Shown: one piece after another, positions 17,916-25,041 of the stretch
Layout: the number at the start of each line of letters is the position of its first letter
Position numbering within the stretch: position 1 is the stretch's first letter
Source: Anaerolineae bacterium
GTDB lineage: Bacteria; Chloroflexota; Anaerolineae; Aggregatilineales; Phototrophicaceae
DNA: 38,411 nucleotides
NCBI GenBank assembly: GCA_016789005.1
Contig: JAEURA010000026.1
Span: forward strand, 1-38,411
Direction: 5' to 3'
The notes under the pieces: generated by a model
The model's database searches: none
What the model saw: the letters and a program-made list of their open reading frames with translations, nothing else
Told to the model about the DNA's origin: nothing
Position numbers and translations under genes: made by a program

Positions 17916-18075
17916 GAACAGATGCGTTGAACAGCATATGTCACAGCGCGTTTCTGACTTGACCATCCATTTTTTGCGTTTTGCCATCGTCGGACGGTTA
18001 ACGGAGGACCGCGCGCAGTGCAGCCAGGAGCGCCGCATCCTGACCGGGCAGGACGGTGCGCGGATCGAACAGCAG
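17916..18075 (-). repeat. selA 3' end plus downstream leader (copy A, parent)
   Basis: The intact counterpart of 16281-16431. It covers the last selA codons, the stop and the leader of the two-repeat secreted protein, including the TGACATATGCTG block at 17932-17943. Confidence 0.85.
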
Positions 18076-19401
18076 GCGATCCTCCTTGATGCGGGCGATC
18101 ACCGGCGGGTCGCCCGCCCGCAGCGCCGCCGCCGCCAATGATGGATCGCGCAGGCGCAGCGCCAGGAGCGTCGTCGGCAGAGTCGCACCGGGCAGACTGC
18201 CGCCGCCCACCGCCGATTCGCCATCAATCACCTCAACGCTCAGATCGATCTGCCGGTCGGCGGCGTGTTCGCGCAGCGCCGCCGACCAGGACTCCGCCGC
18301 AGCTTGCAGGTCCGCCAGCGGGCGGGCGATCATCCTCCAGACCGGAACCTGCGCCGGTGCTTCGTCGCGGCGGTAGTGATCGAGCGTGGCGACCAGTGCC
18401 GCCAGACACAGTTTGTCGGCACGGATGGCGCGCGCCAGCGGGTGTTTCTTCAGCTTCTCGATCAGCGCCCGGCGCCCGACGATGATCCCCGCCTGCGGTC
18501 CGCCGAGCAGCTTGTCGCCGCTGAAAGCGACCAGGTCGCAGCCCGCGGACAGGCTTTCCTGCACCGTCGGCTCGTGCTCCAGACCGTAGCGGGCGGTGTC
18601 GATCAGCGCGCCGCTGCCGAGATCGTCCACCAGCAGGATATCACGGCTGCGGGCGAGGACGGCGAGATCTTCGAGCGATGCCGATTCGACGAAGCCGATC
18701 TGTCGAAAGTTGGAGGCGTGGGCGCGCATCAGCAGCGCCGTCTCCGGGGTGATGGCGGCGGCGTAGTCGGCGGGGCGGGTGCGGTTCGTCGTACCCACTT
18801 CCACCAGCCGCGCCCCGCTCTGGATCATCACGTCGGGCACGCGAAAACCGCCGCCGATCTCGACCAGCTGCCCCCGGCTGATGATGACCTCGCGTCCCTT
18901 CGCCAGCGCCGATAGAATCAGCACCAGGGCGGCGGCGTTGTTGTTGACCACCAGCGCCGCTTCCGCACCGGTCACCTCGCGCAGGACGGACTCCGGATGG
19001 ATCAGGCGGCTGCCGCGCGATCCGGCAGCGAGATCGTATTCCAGGGTGTTGTAGGCGGCAGCGACGGTGACCATCGCCCCCTGCGCAGCGGCGCTCAGTG
19101 GAGCGCGCCCCAGGTTGGTGTGCAGGATGATGCCCGCCGCGTTGATCACCGGGCGCAGCGAGGGCTGGAAGCGGCGTTCGAGGTCCCGCGCTATCTCGAC
19201 CAGCAGCGCCTCGACGCTGGTCGGCGGAGTCTCTCCCTGCCGCAGGCGCTCGCGTACCTCCGCCAGGCAGTCGCGCATCGCCTGCGCCGCTGCCGAACGT
19301 CCGTAGCGGTCGATCAGCCCGCCGCCGCCGGCGCTGGTCAGCAGCGCATCCATCGAGGGCAGGGAACGCAGCGCGGCGTTTGGATCAGGCGTCGTCGTCA
19401 T
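17998..19401 (-). CDS. selA: L-seryl-tRNA(Sec) selenium transferase
   Basis: 467 residues, the normal length for SelA. N-terminal domain (about 10-75), then the PLP fold: AGIILHTNLGRAPLS at 89-103, the substrate-loop region around 116-133, and Lys297 in FSGDKLLGGPQAG as the Schiff-base lysine. SelA converts Ser-tRNA(Sec) to Sec-tRNA(Sec) with selenophosphate, so the cell should use selenocysteine. selB, selC and selD are not in this window. The start ATG at 19401 lies 17 bases inside the upstream membrane-protein gene, so translation is probably coupled. The 3' end has been copied into the DNA before a later gene (16281-16431). Confidence 0.95.
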   Translation of the reverse strand: MTTTPDPNAALRSLPSMDALLTSAGGGGLIDRYGRSAAAQAMRDCLAEVRERLRQGETPPTSVEALLVEIARDLERRFQPSLRPVINAAGIILHTNLGRAPLSAAAQGAMVTVAAAYNTLEYDLAAGSRGSRLIHPESVLREVTGAEAALVVNNNAAALVLILSALAKGREVIISRGQLVEIGGGFRVPDVMIQSGARLVEVGTTNRTRPADYAAAITPETALLMRAHASNFRQIGFVESASLEDLAVLARSRDILLVDDLGSGALIDTARYGLEHEPTVQESLSAGCDLVAFSGDKLLGGPQAGIIVGRRALIEKLKKHPLARAIRADKLCLAALVATLDHYRRDEAPAQVPVWRMIARPLADLQAAAESWSAALREHAADRQIDLSVEVIDGESAVGGGSLPGATLPTTLLALRLRDPSLAAAALRAGDPPVIARIKEDRLLFDPRTVLPGQDAALLAALRAVLR

Positions 19402-19822
19402 TCAACCGCTCATGGGGGATTTCACGGGAACGCAGGAAGACCTCGACGATGATGAATGCCAGCGCCAGGAAGAACATGATCGGCGGTGACAGCACGCGGG
19501 GGATTTGCAGCCAGGCGCAGGAGACGACGAACAAGCCGAACCATACGCTCTGGCGGACGATCACCCCGCTCGGCGGCACGGCGCGGCTGGCAGGAGTCAG
19601 GCGGGCGTTGACGTAGCGCATCAGCGGCATAACCAGCCCGGTGACGGCGAGGTTGAGCAGCAGCATGAACAGCCAGCGCTGACCGATGAACGGTTCCTGG
19701 GTCAGGATCAGCGCCAGGATGCCGCCGCCGCCCCCGACGATGAGCAGGACCGAGGCGATCAGCAGACCGGCGTGATCGGGCGGGAACGTTGACGCTGCAG
19801 GTGCGCGCTGTTGTCGAGCCAT
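19385..19822 (-). CDS. Small four-helix membrane protein
   Basis: 145 residues with four hydrophobic segments: about 18-40 (GLLIASVLLIVGGGGGILALIL), 49-68 (WLFMLLLNLAVTGLVMPLM), 92-106 (WFGLFVVSCAWLQI) and 112-128 (SPPIMFFLALAFIIVEV). N- and C-termini are polar. No family recognised beyond conserved hypothetical membrane proteins. It overlaps selA by 17 bases and is first in that transcript, but nothing shows a role in selenium metabolism. A TATAAT on its strand (19832-19837) places the transcript start only three or four bases before the ATG, suggesting a leaderless mRNA. Confidence 0.72.
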   Translation of the reverse strand: MARQQRAPAASTFPPDHAGLLIASVLLIVGGGGGILALILTQEPFIGQRWLFMLLLNLAVTGLVMPLMRYVNARLTPASRAVPPSGVIVRQSVWFGLFVVSCAWLQIPRVLSPPIMFFLALAFIIVEVFLRSREIPHERLNDDDA

Positions 19823-19831
19823 AATGTGAGC

Positions 19832-19839
19832 ATTATACA
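19832..19839. promoter_or_regulatory. Shared bidirectional -10 region
   Basis: The minus strand reads TATAAT (19832-19837) and the plus strand reads TATACA (19834-19839), serving divergent genes that start at 19822 and at about 19859. TTGACA on the minus strand (19860-19865) is 22 bases from the TATAAT, too far for an ordinary promoter. Confidence 0.5.
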
Positions 19840-19858
19840 GCGGATGTCCGGCGGCACG

Positions 19859-20482
19859 ATGTCAAACCTGATTCGGCGCTTCACCCTGGTCTGCGCGATC
19901 TTCTGCGCCTGCCTTCAGATGTTGGCGGTGCATCTGGCGAACGACGAAGCAGGCGTCGAGACGGTGGAGTCTTCAGTCCGCGCCGGGATGGGCTTCGAGG
20001 CGTGCGTGCTGCCCTGTTACGCCGGACTGACGCCGGGCAGGACTCCATTCGCCGACGCTGCGGCGCTGCTCACCGCCAACATCCCCCTGCTGACCCGGCA
20101 CATGCTCATCGACGCCCGGACGCTGCGCTTCGAAGTCGAAGCGCCGAACGCACACCTGACCGGCGTGGTCAGCAACGAGAACGGGCGCGTCGGGTCGGTG
20201 CAGCTGCGGGGCATTTTTTCGGTGCGCGGGCTGCTGGCGGACTTCGGCGCGCCAAACTGCATCCTTGCCGGCAGCCCAAGCGACGCCGGCGGGCTGCATT
20301 ATCTGGTATGGCAGATCGACGGGCTGCTGCTGCGCGCCGCGGTAGACGCTCAGCCGCGTCTGCTGGCGTTGGATCAGGAGTCTGATGGGCTGTGGATCGG
20401 GGCAGGCGGATCGGAAGCGTGCACCGGCGATCTGCTGCCCTGGCACGGCTTCGCGCCGGCATGGCATTATCGCGGCGAATGA
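19859..20482 (+). CDS. Exported protein of unknown function
   Basis: 207 residues from the ATG at 19859; in-frame ATGs at 19844 and 19811 are alternatives, but the latter lies inside the divergent gene. The N-terminus (NLIRRFTLVCAIFCACLQMLA) is a signal peptide or membrane anchor; the cysteines in it do not form a clear lipobox. The mature part carries EACVLPCYAGLTPGRTPFADAAALL, a motif style I associate with conserved exported proteins of Chloroflexota, followed by mixed alpha/beta sequence (VGSVQLRGIFSVRGLLADFGAPNCI). No catalytic residues are evident. It is expressed from the divergent promoter shared with the selA transcript. Confidence 0.65.
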   Translation: MSNLIRRFTLVCAIFCACLQMLAVHLANDEAGVETVESSVRAGMGFEACVLPCYAGLTPGRTPFADAAALLTANIPLLTRHMLIDARTLRFEVEAPNAHLTGVVSNENGRVGSVQLRGIFSVRGLLADFGAPNCILAGSPSDAGGLHYLVWQIDGLLLRAAVDAQPRLLALDQESDGLWIGAGGSEACTGDLLPWHGFAPAWHYRGE

Positions 20483-20531
20483 ATGGCTGAACCCCTGCGA
20501 TGTCGCTCGGATAAAGCGGTGTCGCCCGAAC

Positions 20532-20562
20532 AAAAAGGGCGCAGCCGGTCGGCTGCACCCTT
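20532..20562 (-). terminator. Terminator of the BTAD regulator gene
   Basis: On the minus strand a 12-bp stem with one mismatch (AAGGGTGCAGCC against GGCTGCGCCCTT, four-base loop) runs into TTTTT. It sits between two convergent genes and may also stop the plus-strand transcript. Confidence 0.75.
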
Positions 20563-20588
20563 GATTTCTATCTTACGGGTGGCGATAC

Positions 20589-21935
20589 CTACTGCTTGCT
20601 TTTGCGGCGCGAGCGGCTCACCCCGGTTGTGCTCTGGATCATCTCGTACAGCGCGACCGTTTCAGGGCTGGGGTTGATGCGCTGCGTCTCCTGCAGATGG
20701 CTGGCGAGGAACTGATACTGATTCAGCGCGTCCTCGACCATGCCCAGCTTGACGTACAGCGACATGACATGGCGATGAATGTCCTCGCGCTCCGGAATTT
20801 CCTTCAGCGCGCGGGTCAGGTAGCCGAGCGCCTGACGATCATCCCCTTCAGAAGCGAACAACCGTCCCATGCCGACGAGCGCCTGGGCGTACATCTGACG
20901 GAGCTGCTCGCGCCGGTTGATGACCCATTCCATCTCGATGGTTTGCAGGAACGGCGCTTTGTAGAGGTCTATCGCCCGCGAATAGAGATACTGCTGTTCG
21001 CGCTGATCGGTGGCGATGATCGCCTTCTCGACCGATTCAACGAAGTCTGAAGCATCGTAGTGCCGGACGACTTTTTCGCTCGGCAGGTAGAAACCGCTGT
21101 TGTACTGCGTGAGTTCAAAACTGCCCGACTGCTGCACCTTCATGTTGATGCGCTCGGTGATCTTGCGCTTGGTCACATGAAAGACGTTGGTCGCCTCTTT
21201 AACCGACAGGGCGGGCCAGAAGACCTCGAATATCTCATCGCGGGTGACGAGTGGGCGATCCAGGAAGAAGAAGAAGAGGTTGCGCGGCAGCGCGCCATCC
21301 CAATTGGTGATCGGTTGTCCATTCACCAGGACGTGCCCGCGACCGAAGGAGAAGACTTCGATCTGCGGTCGAGGTTCGTCCTCGACCGTGAACATCATAT
21401 CGTCCTTCCGCTGCTCTGTGCCCAGGACCGCCGCCTTGCCTTCCGCCACCATCGACGCCCAGGGGTTATAGGTCAGAAGACGGCTGCTGACGGCAAGCTG
21501 AACGTGCTCTGAAAGACTGCCCACAAGGGATTCGATAAATTGGATGAACGGTTCGTCAAGGGGGACCTTGTCGATCTCGTCGATATAGAGGACGACAGGT
21601 TCCCTGGAGTAAGCCCCAAGATCGGCTGCCAGCGCTTCGCCAAGGGCTGCCGGATTCAGGTTGACTTTCTTCAGTACAGCGCGGGTCTTCTTGCCAAAAC
21701 TACCAACAACCTGGCTGATCTGCTCAACAAGATCGGATGCAATTTCGGCAAGGGAAGACGGAAGTGGATCGGTCTTTACACGGTAGTATAATAGACCTTC
21801 TTGTGCCCGGTTCAGGAAATAAGCAAGGAAGAGGTTGCGATAATTTGTCCACGGATACATCAGCGCAACCCGTTTCCCCTTGCTCTTTTCGTGAAAAGAA
21901 TCAAGCGAAACGTGCGTTACCTTATGTAGAAACAT
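20589..21935 (-). CDS. NTPase-like / winged-helix / BTAD transcriptional regulator
   Basis: 448 residues. The head (about 1-185) resembles a STAND/AAA NTPase: Walker-B-like VVLYIDEIDK (Asp119, Glu120) and a sensor-like LAVSSRLL at about 148-155. The place where the P-loop should be (KRVALMYPWTNYRNLFLA, about 21-38) has no GxxxxGK[ST]. A winged-helix DNA-binding domain follows at about 190-290 (IEVFSFGRGHVLVNGQPI ... RDEIFEVFWP ... NVFHVTKRKITERI), as in SARP/OmpR-type regulators. The bacterial transcriptional activator domain, built of TPR-like helices, covers about 295-430, and the tail is basic. Probably a transcription activator. Its target may be the divergent membrane-protein gene, since both starts flank a perfect palindrome. 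This domain order, with a P-loop-less head, is unusual. Confidence 0.82.
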   Translation of the reverse strand: MFLHKVTHVSLDSFHEKSKGKRVALMYPWTNYRNLFLAYFLNRAQEGLLYYRVKTDPLPSSLAEIASDLVEQISQVVGSFGKKTRAVLKKVNLNPAALGEALAADLGAYSREPVVLYIDEIDKVPLDEPFIQFIESLVGSLSEHVQLAVSSRLLTYNPWASMVAEGKAAVLGTEQRKDDMMFTVEDEPRPQIEVFSFGRGHVLVNGQPITNWDGALPRNLFFFFLDRPLVTRDEIFEVFWPALSVKEATNVFHVTKRKITERINMKVQQSGSFELTQYNSGFYLPSEKVVRHYDASDFVESVEKAIIATDQREQQYLYSRAIDLYKAPFLQTIEMEWVINRREQLRQMYAQALVGMGRLFASEGDDRQALGYLTRALKEIPEREDIHRHVMSLYVKLGMVEDALNQYQFLASHLQETQRINPSPETVALYEMIQSTTGVSRSRRKSKQ

Positions 21936-22070
21936 GGACTTATTCCTGATGGTCTGTGAGCGTTGCCTCAGAACAAAATTGCTATATTACCACAGGATGC
22001 GTGAACCGTAACAAGGAAAACGGTAATATGGCTGCTGCGACAATGATCGCTCACATCATCGATTTACTCA

Positions 22071-22091
22071 AGATATAATCTTGTTATATCT
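22071..22091. promoter_or_regulatory. Perfect palindrome in a divergent promoter region
   Basis: AGATATAA-TCTTG-TTATATCT, with 8-bp arms. It contains TATAAT on the plus strand (22074-22079) and TATAAC on the minus strand, so a protein bound here would cover -10 boxes in both directions. It lies between the BTAD regulator and the O-antigen-ligase-like gene. Confidence 0.6.
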
Positions 22092-22141
22092 GAGTTGTAT
22101 CAGTGTAACGTAATACGTCTTCAACGTGAGTGAGTAGGGGT

Positions 22142-23440
22142 ATGGTTATAGAACGGTTAAAGTTTGGTTTAGCGCGCTCCGCCGAAGCGCTGCTGCTCAC
22201 AGGCATCATCCTGGCGCACTGGTTTCCAGACCCGGCGCGTCTGAATGTTATTATTCTGTTTTTGCCGATCTTATGTCTGCGCTTCGCCCTGACCCGAAGG
22301 CTGTTAACCAGGACGCCGCTCGACGTTTTGCTGCTGGCATTTCTGATCCTATGCATCCTCAATAGTTATACTGCGCCATACACCTGGGGGTTCTATGTCG
22401 TCAGCCGCGCGGCGATGGGCGTGGGCATCGTCTGGGTTGTGGGCGACTGGGGGCGCCCCCCGCGCGCCGACCGGGGGTTCGTGATCGGCTGGCTGGCGTT
22501 CGGCATCTTAATCGGCGTCGTCTCGCTGTTCACCGCGCAGTACACCATCAAATCGATAGAACTCCAGCCGATCCTCGATCTGCTGCCGCGCCTGCGCGAT
22601 CTGCCGCTGGTTCAGGGCGGCTTCAACGTCAACGAGATATCCGGCGCGATGACGCTGCTGGTCGTGCCCGCCGCCGCCTTCGCCCTCACCCAGCAGATTG
22701 ATCTGCCACGCCGCTGGCGGCTGCTCGCCTGGGCAGCGCTGGTGACCCTGAGCCTCGCCCTGCTGCTGGCGCAGTCGCGCTTCGCCATCTTCGGCGTGCT
22801 GGCTGCCTGCGGCATGGTGATCTTCGGCGTCCTGCTGCCAGGACGGCGAAGACGGTTCGCCCTCGCCATCCTACTGATCCTGACAGCCGTAGAGGTGATC
22901 CTCGCAGGCAACTGGATCATTCCGGAAAACGCCTCGGAGTCGGCGCTGCTGCGCGACGAGAACAGCCAGATTTCGCGCCTTAACATCTGGGGGTCGGCGC
23001 TGGCGATCCTCCGCGATCATCCGCTCACCGGGGTGGGCATCAACCAGTTTCGGGCGCGCCCGGTGCGCGACCAGTATCCCGTCCCCGGCTACGAACAGCA
23101 GGTGCTGCCCCACGCCCACAACATCCTGCTGCAAACGGGTTCGGACCTCGGACTGCCGGGCATGCTCGTCTACGTCGGCTGGAATGCGGCGCTGGCGTTA
23201 ATGCTCTGGCGCACCTGGAAGCGCGGCGGCGGTTGGGCGCGCACTGGCGCAGTCGGCGCGGCGGCGGGGCTGCTGGCGCATTTCGCCTTCGACAGCGGTG
23301 ACGCTATCACCCTGTTTGACCGCTTCATCTTTTCATACTGGCTGCTGGTGGGTTTCGCGGCAGCGCTGTATATCGGCGTCCGCGAGGAAGGAAACGTGGC
23401 AGGCGCGCAGGTTGCGCCGGATCGCCATCCCCTGCTATGA
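22142..23440 (+). CDS. O-antigen ligase-like membrane protein
   Basis: About 432 residues. Around ten hydrophobic segments surround a large extracytoplasmic loop (about 265-335 counting from the alternative GTG at 22130) that holds RLNIWGSALAILRDHPLTGVGINQF and PHAHNILLQTGSDLGLPG. The latter is the Wzy_C/WaaL signature, with the essential histidine in the PHAHN stretch. Such proteins join or polymerise lipid-linked glycans at the outer face of the membrane. Start: ATG at 22142 with AGGGG very close, or GTG at 22130 without a clear ribosome site; I favour the ATG weakly. No other glycan genes are adjacent, though GT39-like genes occur at the right end of the window. Confidence 0.85.
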   Translation: MVIERLKFGLARSAEALLLTGIILAHWFPDPARLNVIILFLPILCLRFALTRRLLTRTPLDVLLLAFLILCILNSYTAPYTWGFYVVSRAAMGVGIVWVVGDWGRPPRADRGFVIGWLAFGILIGVVSLFTAQYTIKSIELQPILDLLPRLRDLPLVQGGFNVNEISGAMTLLVVPAAAFALTQQIDLPRRWRLLAWAALVTLSLALLLAQSRFAIFGVLAACGMVIFGVLLPGRRRRFALAILLILTAVEVILAGNWIIPENASESALLRDENSQISRLNIWGSALAILRDHPLTGVGINQFRARPVRDQYPVPGYEQQVLPHAHNILLQTGSDLGLPGMLVYVGWNAALALMLWRTWKRGGGWARTGAVGAAAGLLAHFAFDSGDAITLFDRFIFSYWLLVGFAAALYIGVREEGNVAGAQVAPDRHPLL

Positions 23441-23487
23441 TCGCACTGGCGTAACAGATTTGAAACGTTGCAACGCACAGGCGGCAG

Positions 23488-24240
23488 ATGAAATCCTCCG
23501 GCAAAAAACAGCAGTCCATGGGATCGCCCTTCTTCATCCAGATGGCGGTTCATGATCTTCGCGGTCCGCTGACAGCGATCCTCAACGGGTTGGACCTCAG
23601 CCTGCAAACGGAATATCCGCTCGAACCGGATGAGACCAACCGCATCCTCCGCCTGTGCCTGGACAGCGGCAACGCCCTGATGCGGCAGATCGACAGCCTG
23701 CTGGACATCGCTCAGATCGAGAACAACAGCCTGCCTCTGCACCCGCAGGAGGTGGACCCCCGAATGCTGATCGACAGCGCCTATCGGACGCTCGCCAATA
23801 CCTTCATCGAGAAAAATATCCGTCTGGATACGCACTACGAGGAGCCGCTGCCGCCCTTCCAGGCAGATGCCGAGATCATGCGGCGAGTGTTCGTCAACAT
23901 GCTGGATAACGCGCTGCGCTTCAGCGGGCGCGGCGCGGCAATCCTGGTCGAAGCCCGCGCGGAAGTCGGCGATGAGGGCGGACGGCGGGTCGCCATCAGC
24001 GTCACCGACAACGGACCGGGGATTCCCGAAGAGCAGCGAGCGACGGTCTTTGACGCCTACCGCCGCCTGGAACAGACGGAACAAGCACCAGGCGCGCGGC
24101 GCGGCATGGGGCTGGGGCTGACCTTCTGCAAGCTCGCCGTTGAAGCGCACCAGGGGCGCATCACGGTCGAAGACGCCAACGGCGGCATGAGCGGCGCGCG
24201 CTTCGTCGTGCGCCTGCCCATTGCGCCGTCCTCGCCCTGA
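23488..24240 (+). CDS. Small soluble histidine kinase
   Basis: 250 residues, consisting only of HisKA and HATPase domains. His22 lies in MAVHDLRGPLTAIL, a variant HDLRGP H-box. The ATPase shows N-box NMLDNALRFS, G1 TDNGPGIPEEQ and G2 GMGLGLTFCKLA. No sensor or membrane region is present. The gene lies 47 bases after the O-antigen-ligase-like gene on the same strand and could be transcribed with it. It converges with the UPF0173 gene, with six bases between the stops. No response regulator is nearby. Confidence 0.9.
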   Translation: MKSSGKKQQSMGSPFFIQMAVHDLRGPLTAILNGLDLSLQTEYPLEPDETNRILRLCLDSGNALMRQIDSLLDIAQIENNSLPLHPQEVDPRMLIDSAYRTLANTFIEKNIRLDTHYEEPLPPFQADAEIMRRVFVNMLDNALRFSGRGAAILVEARAEVGDEGGRRVAISVTDNGPGIPEEQRATVFDAYRRLEQTEQAPGARRGMGLGLTFCKLAVEAHQGRITVEDANGGMSGARFVVRLPIAPSSP

Positions 24241-24246
24241 AGGGCT

Positions 24247-24939
24247 CTATTCGACGGTGAACGATCCACCCGGATCGAGCACGATCGGGGTGGCATTGGT
24301 CTCGTTAGTCACCCGCTGCGCCCAATGGCTGACATCCTGCACGATGGGTGGGAAGGTGTTGTAGTGCATCGGAACCACGTAGCGCGGGCGGATGAACTGA
24401 ATGGCGCGCAGCGAATCGGCGGGACCCATCGTGAAGAAGTCGCCGATGGGCAGGAACGCGACATCAATGCCCTCATCTCCATAAAGCTGCATGTCGGAAA
24501 ACAGGGCGGTATCGCCCGCGTAGTACATGCGCAGCCCGCTCGCCGCCGCCGTGACGATGAATCCGCCCGGACTGCCGCCATAGCTTCCGTCTGAGAAGGA
24601 AGAGCTGTGGAAGGCGATAGTCGATTTGACGGTCATGAAGTCGTAATCCCCTATGCCGCCGCTGTTCTGCCCATGCGTGGCGGCAACCCCCTGTTTTTGC
24701 AGCCAGCTGCAGATCTCGAAGTTGCTGACCACTCCCGCGCCGGTGCGTTTGGCAATGCTGACCGTGTCCCCCAGATGATCGCCATGCGCATGAGAGAGCA
24801 GGATCAACTCTGGATGAATCGCATCGGCAGCGAACGGCGCAAGTGGGTTGCCGGTCAAGAACGGATCAACCACAACGGCGTGACCGTCAATCTCCAGGTT
24901 GAATGCGGAGTGTCCAAGCCAGGTGAGTTTTATGCTCAT
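24247..24939 (-). CDS. UPF0173 metal-dependent hydrolase (metallo-beta-lactamase fold)
   Basis: 230 residues from the ATG at 24939, which has GGAGGG six bases upstream; a TTG directly before it is less likely. The fold's metal motif is SHAHGDHLGD with His50, His52, Asp54 and His55; a further Asp in YYAGDTALF and a His in PMHYNTFP complete the site. N-terminal LTWLGHSAFNLEIDG and VVVDPFLTGNP are typical of the UlaG-like/UPF0173 branch. Cytoplasmic. Related enzymes hydrolyse phosphodiester or lactone bonds, but UPF0173 members have no firmly assigned substrate. Confidence 0.92.
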   Translation of the reverse strand: MSIKLTWLGHSAFNLEIDGHAVVVDPFLTGNPLAPFAADAIHPELILLSHAHGDHLGDTVSIAKRTGAGVVSNFEICSWLQKQGVAATHGQNSGGIGDYDFMTVKSTIAFHSSSFSDGSYGGSPGGFIVTAAASGLRMYYAGDTALFSDMQLYGDEGIDVAFLPIGDFFTMGPADSLRAIQFIRPRYVVPMHYNTFPPIVQDVSHWAQRVTNETNATPIVLDPGGSFTVE

Positions 24940-25041
24940 CAAACGCCCTCCTGAACCCCTGTGGGGAAGACCGAATCCAAAGCGCTGCGATGAACCTGCG
25001 AGCGTGCTTCAACAATACATGACAATTCGCCATCTTAGCGA

